A stretch of 64,000 nt of DNA from Pelobates cultripes (Eukaryota > Chordata > Amphibia > Anura > Pelobatidae): assembly GCA_933207985.1 (NCBI GenBank), contig OW240912.1, forward strand, positions 76,882,829 to 76,946,828, written 5' to 3'. Positions 1 through 10,770 of this stretch are shown piece after piece; positions within the stretch are counted from its first letter, which is position 1, and each line of letters opens with the position of its first letter. A program made the position numbers and the translations under genes. The notes beneath the pieces were generated by a model. The model worked only from the letters and a program-made list of their open reading frames with translations. It did not search any database and was not told the DNA's origin.

Positions 1-576
1 GTCAGTAGGTGTTTTATTAGAGATTTCTTGTATACTGAGAGGGTCATGTCAGTGTGATGGAGGATCATGGTGAGTGGTTGTAGTGGAAGGGCAATATCTG
101 TGATTTGTTTAATGGTCTCTTGGATCATTGCCCAGAAGGGGGAAATGCCGGGGCAGCTCCACCAGATGTGGAGGGCAGAGCCATCGGCATCGCCACATCA
201 ACAATCCCTGGGTATCTCTGGGTTTATAAGGTGCAGAATATCTGGGGTTTTATACCAGTGTGTGAGGATCTTAAAACTGGTCTCCTGAAGTTTGGAGCTG
301 ATGGAACATTTATGTGTTAGAAGAAAAATCTTGTCCCATTCCTGTTCTGTGAGCGTGGTTCCTGTCTCTCTCTCCAATCTAGTTATGTATCTTGGGTGCG
401 TCAGGTTTTCTCCAGTGGTGAGAGGTGCGTATAGTGTAGAAACGCCCCTCTCAGGGTGAGCCCTTGTGGTGCCGAGTGTTTCAAACTGTGTGGGGGTTCT
501 GTGGAGGCACTGTTTGTTTGGGAAGGTCGCATAATACGCCCTTATTTGAAGGTAATGGAAGTGGTCTAGGCCTGTG
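1..576 (-). pseudogene. L1-type LINE ORF2 C-terminal remnant
   Basis: Read on the minus strand, this stretch translates with few interruptions into the region that follows the reverse transcriptase in L1-type ORF2 proteins. Recognisable pieces are LDHFHYLQIRAYYATFP, YITRLERETGTTLTEQEWDKIF, SFKILTHWYKTPDILHLINP and the cysteine-containing LHIWWSCPGISPFW. The family pattern W-Y-x-P followed by a zinc-knuckle-like W-x-C-P supports the call. A TGA interrupts the frame just after EIPRDC, so the copy is inactive. The window edge cuts its 3' end and similarity stops near 576. Family membership (L1/Tx1 clade) is recognised from memory of the motif pattern, not from a search. Confidence 0.8.
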
Positions 577-596
577 GGTAGGTTATTTGTATTTTA

Positions 597-950
597 TTAG
601 GTTTGTCACAATGATGATCTCAAATACCCATTTTGACTGTGTTGGAATTTCCCTGAATTTCCAACCCAGTCAATAGAGATACTGAGACAATGTAGCGACT
701 ACTTTGTCTCTGTATTTCTCCTTTGCCTGACTGTTTTCGAAAATAGGCTAGAGTCTAAGTTTCAATTCCGACAGCCATCACCAGACAACTGCAGGGAATT
801 GGCTCTGTCTAATCCTCCATAGACCACAATGCTGTACTCTTGTGTATGCGCAAAATACAACAGTGATGCTGGCCCTGAAGCTGGCCCACCGGTCAAGATG
901 GTTGCACACATGAGGGACAGGTTCAGATAAGGTAATCTTACCTTTACAAA
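597..950. repeat. Interspersed repeat, family D copy 1
   Basis: This stretch and 41085-41400 share order and wording: a 'gtgttggaa' start, a 'gactactttgtctctg' block (here) or 'gactactatgtctctg' block (there), a block on 'ctccatagaccacaatgctgtactct', and 'acagtgatg'. Related pieces holding only the 'agtagtccctac/gactac' block occur near 2670-2742, 22170-22200 and 53000. No coding capacity or terminal repeats could be defined, so the class is unknown. Confidence 0.5.
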
Positions 951-1140
951 CAAATGTGTGAAATACAGGTGCTTATATCTTAATCTATTGTTGTATATTT
1001 GTTATAGCAGCTGAAACACTGTGTGGGTGCTCCAAAATCACCCACTAGATGGAACACTTGAAGATTAAAATAAATAAAATAAAAATCAATAAAAAAAGTA
1101 TAAATACAAAAATCTGTGGATCCTCCGACCGCCGATACGC

Positions 1141-1173
1141 GTTTCTCCTATTCAAATAGGCTTTCTCAATCAG
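1141..1173 (-). ncRNA. Possible degenerate hammerhead ribozyme core
   Basis: On the minus strand a CTGATTGAGA segment is followed by a 6-bp hairpin (arms 1155-1160 and 1147-1152) and then GAAAC. The hammerhead core is CUGAUGA, stem II, GAAA. Here the order and spacing fit, but there is one extra U in the first core strand (CUGAUUGA). Hammerhead motifs are known in Penelope-like retroelements of animals. The extra base suggests a decayed or inactive copy, and chance is not excluded. Confidence 0.3.
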
Positions 1174-1371
1174 CTATCGTTCCTGTTCTGGGTTCCGATG
1201 TTATGACGGTTTTTCAAACTCCGCCTCCTGTTCATGTTATCCAATCCTAGTGCTCGTTGTTTCCTCTACATCTCCCTAATCAGCTGACTCCTATCGCTAA
1301 TTTTCGTGCCGAAAATTGACTGGCGTTTCGTCACTTCCGAATAGTATTCGGAACTACAGCGCCCATAATGC

Positions 1372-1464
1372 CCAGCGCTAGTAGATTCCGTTTCCGGTAA
1401 AGTCTTTTATGTCAATGGACTTTTAATAACGGACTTTACCTGAAATGGAATCTACTAGCGCTGG
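1372..1464. repeat. 33-bp inverted repeat (hairpin)
   Basis: The arm at 1372-1404 (starting ccagcgctagtagattcc) is repeated in reverse complement at 1432-1464 with about three mismatches, around a 27-bp spacer. Its role is unknown. It may be the terminus of a fold-back element. Confidence 0.75.
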
Positions 1465-1604
1465 ACTGAGAAGAGCAAAGATCCCCTCTGAAGTATAACT
1501 AATCATAGACAAAACTATAACCAGAGACATACCACCATAAATATATGAATATATATCACGGCATGTCTGCAATTTTATGCTACTATTTACAACTTTGACA
1601 TAAC

Positions 1605-2058
1605 TTAAATTGACACTATAGTCACCAAAACAACTACAGCTCAATGTAATGGTTCAGGTGTCTGTAGCATGTCCCTGCAGGCATTTTCATGAAAACACTG
1701 TCTAGGGACACCTCCAGGGGCAGTCACTCAGATGGCCACTAGAGGTGCTTTCTGGGTCACTGCTGCAAAACGTGCACCCCTGATATTCAGAGTCTCCACA
1801 CTCTGCACGCTCTTCCAATAGAGATGCATTAAGGAGATGCTGATGGTCGCAGCGCAGCGTTCTGCCTCGCCTGAACATTTACCTCCCAATGCTTTCCCAT
1901 GGGAAAGGACTGGATTGACTGATGGCCAGTTCTGGTGGACCAGCGCATCGCTGAAATAAAGGTGAGTTTTAAACTTATTTAATGGGTGCAAAGGGAAGCC
2001 TAGTGTTTTTTTTAACACTATAATACATTTGTATTCCTAACCCTAGAGTGTTCGTCTA
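1605..2058 (+). mobile_element. TTAA-type MITE, family A (degenerate)
   Basis: The left end 'ttaaattgacactatag' plus 'tcaccaaaacaactacag' matches other family A copies in the window. The block 'tctgtagcatgtccctgcagg' and a right end near 'ccctagagtgttc' also match. It has no coding capacity. Ends are approximate because the copy is diverged. Confidence 0.7.
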
Positions 2059-2137
2059 ATGTAACTCAAAGTAAACCCCTACTTCTTTGCCATGTGTAGG
2101 AAAAATGCATAAGACAATCTTGACAAATTTGTGGTGC

Positions 2138-2617
2138 TTAAAGGGACACTATAGTCACCAGAACAACTACAGCTTAATTTAGTTGCTCTGTTGAATATAG
2201 TCAGTCCTTGCAAGTAAACATTCAGAAAAAAGGCAGCGTTTACATTGCTGCCTAGAGACACCTCCAGTGGCCACTCCATGTGGCTACTAAAGGTGCTTCC
2301 TGCAGCAGTGAATGGACATGCTGAACTTTCCTCATTAAGATGCATTAAATCAATGCATCTCAAGAGGAGATGGTGATCGTCTATGCCCCACTGGCTGAGA
2401 TTATCAGAATTGACTATCTCAGCCAATCCAATGCTTTCCTCAATTTACGTGAACTCTGATAATCTCAGCCGAGGAGGCCGATTGAGGGTGGGGCCAGCGA
2501 TGGAATAAAGGTGAATTTTACAGATTTTGAAGGTGAGCTGGGCACCTAAACAGTGTTTTTAACACTACAGGGTCAGGAATACATGTTTGTGTTCCTGACC
2601 CTATTGTGTTCCATTAA
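2138..2617 (+). mobile_element. TTAA-type MITE, family A
   Basis: This copy starts TTAAAGGGACACTATAGTCA and ends in CCTGACCC...GTTCC then ATTAA. The two ends are imperfect inverted repeats (GGGACACTATAG against CTATTGTGTTCC). The interior matches other family A copies, including the 'acacctccagtggccact' and 'aaaggtgcttcctg' blocks. Ends in TTAA fit a piggyBac-type target, and nested copies elsewhere in the window support TTAA as the insertion site. Confidence 0.8.
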
Positions 2618-2742
2618 GGCAATCTCCACTTCATTTGTCAAGGTAAGGAAGGGTGAAGCATGCCTTAAGCTCCACCCTTTGTCAAGATTGCAAAATCTAG
2701 GAAAAACAAATAAGACAAAGTAGTCCCTACTATGTCTTATGT

Positions 2743-3092
2743 TTAAAAGAACACTATAGGGTCAGGTACATAAACATGTATTCCTGACCCTATAGTGTTA
2801 AAACCACCATCCAGCCCCCTGACCTCTCCTTGCCCCCCTAAATATAGCAAAATATTACCTTTATTGTAGTCTACTGCTGCTGGCTCTGCCTCTGATCTGC
2901 CTGCTTAATTGACATGATCAGAAGTGGTGTTCTGAACCAATCACAATGCTTTCACATTGGATTGGTTGAGCTTGTCAAGGATGCAGTTCAGGGGCAGAGC
3001 CAGCACAAGCCAAATACAGCCCTGGCCAATCAGTATCTACTAAACAGTGATTTGCATTTATTTTGTATTTGTGCAGTGGAGTGTTCCTTTAA
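2743..3092 (-). mobile_element. TTAA-type MITE, family A, inverted and shortened
   Basis: This is the third family A relative in a row, in the opposite orientation. It begins TTAAAAGAACACTATAGGGT and ends GTGTTCCTTTAA. The inner block on 'ctctgatctgcct' and 'ccaatcacaatgcttt' matches the copies at 17.3 and 36.0 kb. It is about 130 bp shorter than 2138-2617. Confidence 0.75.
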
Positions 3093-4768
3093 CAGCGTTG
3101 TTTACTAAACCGTGATTTACTAGGATTTGACCATGGAATTGTCTGCAATAATTCTCCAACTAAGCTATTATTTGTAGCTGACCTATTTTAGCCTAAATGT
3201 CCAATTCCCATGTCAATTCCCAGCATAATGAAATCTACTGCATAGTACGTAATCTCCATATGGGAAGATTAAAAGTATAAATGTTGGTTGTATAGAAATA
3301 TGAGCAAAACTATCCTGTAAAGCAACTGTTTACTTTTATATCATTATTATTTATATCTATTTTCATCTTTTTTAGGTCTGTCTCGTCCAAAACAAATTCT
3401 TCCAAATAGCAAGTACCGTATGTTTCAGTGTATTTTTTTTAGTCTAATATTAGGGGTCTTATACATTACAGCTATGCTGAAAAAAATATTTTTAAACCAT
3501 TTCTATAGTTTAAACATATTAGTATTTTAAAGGGTAAAGGACATTATAATCATATCTGTTTGAAATCCAGTTTTCTTCCTGTTCTCCCAACCAGTTACTA
3601 TTTGAATCAAAAGTACTATGACCTGCTGCTGCCAATCAAGACATGACATTCAGGCAAATCAAATCCTCTGCCCAGCTACCTACCTCATATCCCTAGCAAC
3701 AGCAATACAGCAGAACTTTACATTTTAACGAAAAATGGCCACACTATATTTTGTGTATATAATGTCCTTAAGCCATAGAATAATAATGTTTTTGTTATTT
3801 TATGAAAGTGAAATGTGTTTATTTTTATATAGGTCCCTGCTTTTTGTTTGTATGGAGCATCTGTCTATAGAACCCTGGCCTTTGGCTGCAGATACAAACT
3901 ATTTATCCATCTATCCAATCCATTATGACCCATTGTTTGTTTGCCTGGGTGCCTTTATCCCAATCCCAAACATTTTTCTTTACTATAAGGTATTACAGGT
4001 AGCTAGCTGACACCCTTCCTGTAAACGTGTTTTTGCTTTCTCCCTCACCTCACGTAGATCTAAGCTGAAGCCCATATAAAAAGGTCGTATTTTTATTTAT
4101 AATATTTTCTGCTTATGACTGGTAATGTTACTGTCACTAACGCACCCTACGTCAAGAGTGTGCGTGACATAGTTGTGGTGGTGAAAGGGTTAAAGTTCCC
4201 TATTTGTCTGCACTAAACCGGAAATAATGATAAAGATCCCACTTAACCATAATAATATAAATATTACTATTTTAACGCTACCACCACCAAGACAATTTAT
4301 AAATAAAAAAATATTTAACTAAGCACAATATCTATGTAATTGCTAAATACTAATTAGTCTCTTCAGGTAACGTGATTCTTAACCAGACAGATGCAAAACT
4401 TAATAAAGGAAAATGTATTATGAGCAAAAAATAGTCACAGTGCATACAAAAAAAAGATGATAAACAAATTATTTACACCAACAACAGATAAAAGCAAAAA
4501 GGATAAAATAACAGTCCTAATCACTTACTCAGGTTTTCAAAGTAAAACTTCTGTCCAGGGAGTCTCTGGCAAGGAAGATGGTGACTCACTCAAAATCAGA
4601 TTTTGGCTCCAAGCAAGTACAAACACATTTCATAATCATTACATATATAACCTGTGAATTACCAAGCCTGGCCTAGAGGTGGAGATAAGGCGGACCTATG
4701 GAGACAATAATTGTTCCAGACCAACATCAATCCAAATTGAAACTTTTTCTTCTATCTCCTCTTTTGTA
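3093..4768. other. Intergenic, nothing recognised
   Basis: AT-rich sequence with short open frames only. None resembles a known protein, and no terminal repeats, RNA gene or splice-bounded exon was found. Confidence 0.6.
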
Positions 4769-4776
4769 CTTGCCAC

Positions 4777-5126
4777 TAGTGATGTCCCGAATGGTTCGCC
4801 GAACGGTTCGCAAACGGTTCGCCACGAACGGTTCACCGCGGACTCATCATTGAGTAAACTTTGACCCTGTACCTCACAGTCAGCAGACACATTCCAGCCA
4901 ATCAGCAGCAGACCCTCCCTCCCAGACCCTCCCACCTCCTGGTCAGCATCCATCTTACATTCATTGTGAAGCTGCATTCTTAGTGAGCTGTCTGGGAGGG
5001 AGGGTCTGCTGCTGATTGGCTGGAATGTGTCTGCTGACTGTGAGGTACAGGGTCAAAGTTTACTCAATGATGAGTCCGTGGCGAACCGTCCGCAAACCGT
5101 TCGGCGAACCGTTCGGGACATCACTA
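4777..5126. mobile_element. hAT-type fold-back MITE with perfect 8-bp TSD
   Basis: The ends are inverted repeats (TAGTGATGTCCCGAAtggtt... and ...aaccgTTCGGGACATCACTA). The arms stay complementary for roughly 140 bp each, leaving a loop of about 60 bp around 4930-4985. The 8-bp sequence cttgccac flanks it directly on both sides (4769-4776 and 5127-5134), the target duplication length of hAT transposases. The arms carry repeated 'gaacggttcg' units near both tips. It encodes nothing and would have been moved in trans. Confidence 0.9.
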
Positions 5127-5134
5127 CTTGCCAC

Positions 5135-7853
5135 ATAAATAATAAATGCACCTATGACTGTGTTACCATTTTTCCATTCCATAGAAATTTTACACTCCTT
5201 ACTTGTGACCCAATATAGTGGACATCACAATCCCTTGTCATATGGTTAAGTTACGCAAATAATCTTTAGGCTTGATTAGAAGATTATGCTTGTCCCATTC
5301 TAAATATAATGAAAATAGGCTTAATTATTATTCTGTGGGTAAGTATTAATGTTTCTTCTGGATATGATACTTGAACACACAAAGCTAATGGTCATTAACA
5401 TATCAAAGAAATTAATTAATCAATTAAGAGGTACAGGCCATATGGCTGAAGTCAGTAAGTTTACATTGGACCTAGACATCCAGGCATCTCCAGTGTAAAA
5501 TTTCACACCTTGCACAGTCTTTGATTAATCAAAGGATCATTCCATGTTATAAACCATAATCAAGGGATCAATCCATGTTGTACCCCTTCTGTCATCTGGC
5601 CTCTACCAAGTGGCCAATTCATATATGCACTACACAAATTACACTAAATGGCAATATTCTATTGTGCAACAATGAATCATGCACCCTTGGTGTGACAGTG
5701 ACTATGCACTAATATTTTACAGACTATTTACTGTTACCCCTATTTATAGATATAGATTAGTCTTCTGTATTTAAGTTGTATGTTTTTTGTATGAATGGTT
5801 ATAGTGCCTATAGTATACCTTTAAGCTGTGGTCATCAATATGATTCAGGCATATTATCACCCTCCTTGCACCCAGAACCGCCACACAACCAGGGGCCAGG
5901 AAGTCCTCTGTACTGTAGAAAAGACATATATCTGAAGGAAGGGGAGCTGAAAGTGAACGAGAAGGGTCTGAAATAAAAACAAAATGCTTTATAAATTATT
6001 ATATAAAATGAATCCAGCTACCATTTTAAGGTTTTTCTTTAAATCACCTTGTTTGAAATTTGATCCAGCCTTATAAAAGAATTGAGCTTTTTTTCCTCTG
6101 TTGGAATGCAACAGTGAATAAAAGAAGATAAAAATGAAATAGGCCGCCCACCATCACAACATGCATCCACATTACTTTGTGCAAATCCCAATCCAAGCCT
6201 AGGAAATCAATGCCTTTCATAAGAGCATTGTTTCCCAAGTTTCTATATATTATGTTTTAGAGTTTGCTGATCGTGGACTAAGCAGAGCCTTAAGAAATGG
6301 GGAATGAAAGACAAAAGAGAGATTTTCAAAATATCCAGAAGGGTAGTTATTCACTATATAAAGATTCTGTTCTTAGAGATGACTGATAATGTGTAACCTG
6401 TTGTGTCTGTAGGCACAGCTCTGCTGCATCATAATATAACAAAAAACTGAAGCACACCAAAGATAAAAGTTGAATAAAAGGGCAATATTTATTATCTTAT
6501 TATCAATACACCCCTATAAATATATTGGAGCAAAATAGAAACATATATGCAAGTCAGGACAGATATAACATTATGATAAAATCTTCACAAAGTGCATATT
6601 AGTATGGAAATGTGTTTTAAATAAAAAGAGCGTGAACACAATAATCGGATAACTCCCCTAAAAAGAAGGGGGGACTCCCAATTAATCTGGTAATGATGGT
6701 AAAAGGAACGCCAACTGATACAAAAATATACCTATAAATTGTCAGAAAGAAGGTAATAACTACAGGGAAAGCATATATTGATATTGGAGACACTGAATAG
6801 ACATGTATCCTAACGGAAACAGTGACACACTGCAACTTTATTAACTATACTGTAGAAAAGATACAATGTATCAGTGTCTCCAAAAAGCTTATAACCCTAA
6901 CATCCTATGTGGATCAAACTCAGTATCCAAATCTCAATTAAAGCATACTAAGTGTTAGGAAAATGAGATATATCACATGGGATGATCCACAAAGAAAACA
7001 AAATAAATGTAGTACCTTAAAATCTTATTATGGATAGATGTGCAGGGTAGTGGAGGAGACAGTATAGCATAGAATAAGAATAAAGACGAAATATCTGTTA
7101 CTAAGTAGCTTAACAACTGTATAGAGAAAGATATGAGGAATTGGATATCGGTATAGGCAGTGGTTAAAGTAATATAATTGGGAAAAATCCCCTGAAAAAA
7201 ACGCCACTATTCTAATCCTCTATCTTCTCATAACACCTTCGTGGGTGTTCTATAATAAGTAAGCTAACTATTCACTGTCCCCTCACACTAATTCCACTAC
7301 ACTAACAAAGCTCCATAAAAAGTTAGCATTTAAATTAACGAAAAAAACAAAAGTGAAAGTCTATAAAGGATTCCCTCGTGCATAGTGAAATGCTCGAGTG
7401 AGTGGAGGCAAATCCAAAAGAAAAAAATTTCTTTCTAAATGTGTTTTAAACCCTGAATGTTTTGTTATTAGGTCTTGCAGGTTGTAAAGTGTACAAGTGT
7501 AAAAAGAAGTGAATGAAAAAAAGTGTGTTTGATAGTGAAAGTGATAAACCAGTGATGTTGCATTATCATAGCAACCATCAATAATCACTAATATACCCTT
7601 CTGACCACACAATTCTGTGAGCTATGCTCAATGTTGAATGCCCAATACATGAAGAATCATAATTTATGCCTATCTCCAAAAATGTATATTTGGATACCAA
7701 TATAGATATACTTCTGCATTATACTGGTGTTGCATTGCCATGACAGAGGGCATCAGCAGGGCTGCCATCAGAAATAGTGAGGCCCTTTAGCATACATTCC
7801 TAGATATGGACACAGATACAAACTCACAGACACACATTCTACAGCATAAACAC
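5135..7853. other. Intergenic, nothing firmly recognised
   Basis: AT-rich sequence with no convincing exon. The part at about 6440-7620 has the look of an old untranslated retroelement piece, but no open frame or end structure supports a class. Confidence 0.5.
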
Positions 7854-9490
7854 TGTGACAAACTCCCCATTTTAAGGGAGTTTGCCACGAGTTTTTGGAG
7901 GGGACTGCTTGCCTGCCTCCTGCCCTGTGACTATGGCCCCTGGGATGTATTGCCCTTTAAAAGCTTTGTAAGAAATTGATATTCCAAACTGCAATATTGT
8001 ATATAACTTTCTGTGTATGTGACTGGTTTCACAAGTTGGGGTCATTTACTTGATAACAGTGTGATAAGGATCAAAGCTTTCAGTTGCATTTTACAACACC
8101 CAGCTAAAACAAAAGCTTACATCCCTCCAGTATTCCTTGCATGTTATCAGGAGATCAGAGTAATAGACATCTAGGTGTAACCATGGAAGTGTGTGTTTTC
8201 CCAAGCACTCTAACCCACTCAGTAACCAACCCTAACTGGTCACTTCTTTCAGAACATTACAGTATAGCTGGAGGGAAGAGATCAAAGGGAAAGACTTGTG
8301 TAAAGACAGAACTCTCTGGAGAAAGAGGGCGGGATAAACCACTTTTGGGAAGGAAAAGGGATTCTGGGACTTGTAGTTTATTACTCCAAGAATCAGTCTT
8401 TAAAAGGACAACAACCAAGGAAGGCTCTCTCTCTTTCTCTCTCTCTTTGGAGAGGACAACGCAGCAAGCAGGGCCATGGTGAACTGAGAGAGGCTGTCCC
8501 AGATTACCCAAGATGAAGGCACAAGGGGAAGACCTGCATTTAAATGTTTAATTATTGCCCTTTTATTATGTAGCTTTTGATTATGTACCGGATATAATGT
8601 ATAATGTATAATGTATAATGTATATTGTGTATATCTTTTTAAAATCTAACAGTATCCTTAAATGAATATTTACAATACATTTTATTATACACTTGTGTTT
8701 ATGTCTTATTTGTCACACATTCCCTAAAAGAATATCCTTGTAAGAGGGTCATAATTTCTTACAGCTTTATTTGGGCATATTGGATTTTAAAACACTTTTC
8801 CTGCCCCCTTTAAATCCATGGGAAAATGTGCCTCTTTCCCTCCCCCTTTTTCCTGTCCTATTGTTTCTCCAGCAGGGTATTGTTCCAGGGACACTGCCAG
8901 ACCAGTTTAAACTGGCTGCTTTGTCCCTCCTCAATCTCCCATCAGCCCTTGCTATTTTCTGACCCCACCCTTCCTTGTACTATAGGGGACTTTTAACATT
9001 GGATATATTGAGCGCTCAGATCCAAGCTATCTGGGGATATGTTGGACATATAGGTTAAACATTGTAGAGTTATGTATTTTTATGTGGTTTTTGTAACAGT
9101 TTCTGACTTAGAGATATTTCCTGTACCTGGAGATAATTAAGTTACCACAGCAATTAAGCCAATTATCTCCAGGATAGAGAAGATAGACCGGCCACACAGC
9201 CTAAATCTGTGGAACTGTTTTGGGCATGAAAGCCATGCTTGCGGTTGGTCAAATGTGACTTCCATAAAACTTTTGAACCCCTGCTCTGATCAGGGTGATT
9301 TTTGGATATGTTGTTCACCTAGATCAGGGCTACCCAAGGTATAATATGTGGGGGTATGTGGTGTTTTCTGTGTTTTGGGTAAAAATTTATGTTTTCTGCC
9401 TGTGGTAATTGAGTTAGTCCATTGTGTTTGTTAATTGTATCACAGGCAGAGGGGAGGATTTGTGTACAGTAACTGGCAGTGTTCAAATGT

Positions 9491-9573
9491 AAAGCTCTGT
9501 TTTGTATTAGTTTGTGAGTTTCATGCCCCACAAGCTCTGTTTTGTATTAGTTTGTGAGTTTCATGCCCCACAA
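9491..9573. repeat. 42-bp tandem duplication
   Basis: The unit 'agctctgttttgtattag...catgccccaca' occurs twice in direct succession without change. It lies inside the LTR, so it is probably a recent local duplication. Confidence 0.9.
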
Positions 9574-9736
9574 AGTCCACATGGGCTGTAACCTTGTGGG
9601 GAAATACTGTATAAAAGAAGCAGCTGTTTCATTAAACCTTCAGTTCTACTTCACCCTCAATTTAGAGTCCTGTGTCTTATTGGGGGAAACAGCTACAAGG
9701 GATTGCTATGCTCTTCATACTCCCTTGCTATAATCA

Positions 9737-10238
9737 TTAAAGGACCACTATAGTGCCAGGAAAACATACTCGTTTTCCTGGCACTATAGTGCCCTGAGGG
9801 TGCCCCCACCCTCAGGGTCCCCCTCCCGCCTGGCTCTGGAAAGGGGAAAGGGGTTTAAACTTACCTTTTTCCAGCGCTGGGCGGGGAGCTCTCCTCCTCC
9901 GATCCTCCTCTTCTCCTCCCATGCTGCTGAATGCGCATGCGCTGCAAGAGCCTGGCCCGCATTCAGCCGGTCACATAGGAAAGCATTCATAATGCTTTCC
10001 TATGGACGCTGGCGTGCTCTCACTGTGAAAATCACAGTGAGAAGCACGCAAGCGCCTCTAGTGGCTGTCAATGAGACAGCCACTAGAGGAAATAGGGGAA
10101 GGCTTAACCCATTCATAAACATAGCAGTTTCTCTGAAACTGCTATATTTATGAAAAAATGGGTTAACCCTAGCTGGACCAGGCACCCGGACCACTTCATT
10201 AAGCTGAAGTGGTCTGGGTGCCTAGAGTGGTCCTTTAA
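9737..10238 (+). mobile_element. TTAA-type MITE, family B
   Basis: It starts TTAAAGGACCACTATAGTGC and ends GCCTAGAGTGGTCCTTTAA. Both ends also carry local hairpins: 'tgccaggaaaacat/gttttcctggca' on the left and 'cacccggaccactt/aagtggtctgggtg' on the right. The interior has a further inverted pair around 'gcagtttctctgaaactgc'. It is inserted in the LTR. Sister copies lie at 28.5, 35.0, 41.5 and 52.1 kb. Confidence 0.85.
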
Positions 10239-10478
10239 GCTCTTTTAAGAGCTTGTTCCTGCTTCGCTTTCAGGGGAAAGGGAGGTTCACCCACTGGTAT
10301 CTGGAGCCTTGTCGTAGGTCCAGGGTGGGTAGGAGACGGCGAGACCCCAACCAAGCTGCGGCGGTTTGTGGAGTCTGCGGTGGTTATGGTCTCTGGTGGA
10401 GTGCTTGGAGCCCTCAGGAAGCGCTAGGAGCATCTTTCAACAGAGGTACACAGTCGGGGTGCCAGGTGATCTGTTACA

Positions 10479-10768
10479 TTGGTGGCAGGAGTGGGATGGC
10501 TTCCCAGCTAAAGAGATGAAGGCCATGCAGTATCTCTCTTTGACACCAGCAGCGACTACAGGATGTGCTGCGCAGTATGGAGTATCCTATCCCTGAGGGA
10601 AAAGAGACAGAGTGGAGGGTTGTGCTTCAAACCGGTCTCTGGAAGGAGGACCTCGATGAAATCTGACCCTTCTAGAGCTAGAGCTGCGGATGCCGTTCTT
10701 GGGAGGAATGGAACTATGAACAAACACATTTGGCTACACTCTCCCAGAGATGCACATTCTCAGCTACG
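10479..10768 (+). mobile_element. Primer-binding site and internal start of the LTR element
   Basis: The primer-binding site TTGGTGGCAGGAGTGGG is at 10479-10496. After it comes a short leader with no intact gag frame. The element is cut by the insertion at 10771 and no pol or protease sequence follows, so only the 5' end of a retrotransposon remains here. Confidence 0.45.
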
Positions 10769-10770
10769 TA

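Larger units (their letters stand above)
960..1604. other. Unclassified repeat-like stretch with hammerhead-like motif and hairpin
   Basis: No gene is visible. The stretch carries an A-rich block (about 1065-1110), a hammerhead-like motif on the minus strand (1141-1173) and a 33-bp inverted repeat (1372-1464). The motif 'gaaacgcgtatcgg' on the minus strand resembles one that recurs in frog retroelements, so this may be the end of a Penelope-like or LINE copy. That assignment is inference. Confidence 0.35.
7854..10478 (+). mobile_element. Long terminal repeat of an LTR retrotransposon (with nested MITE)
   Basis: The stretch opens TGTGACAAACTCCCC and closes ...GATCTGTTACA, giving the TG...CA ends expected of an LTR. 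It is followed directly by TTGGTGGCAGGAGTGGG, the kind of primer-binding site seen after vertebrate 5' LTRs. A TATA-like 'gtataaaagaag' lies near 9609 and could mark the U3/R boundary. The copy is swollen by a family B MITE at 9737-10238 and by a 42-bp tandem duplication at about 9491-9573. No second LTR is in the window. The left boundary rests on the TG start only, so it is less certain than the right. Confidence 0.55.

Noticed and set aside
7361..7612. 83-codon minus-strand frame
   Set aside because: No recognisable motif, no splice or promoter context, and length expected by chance in AT-rich DNA.
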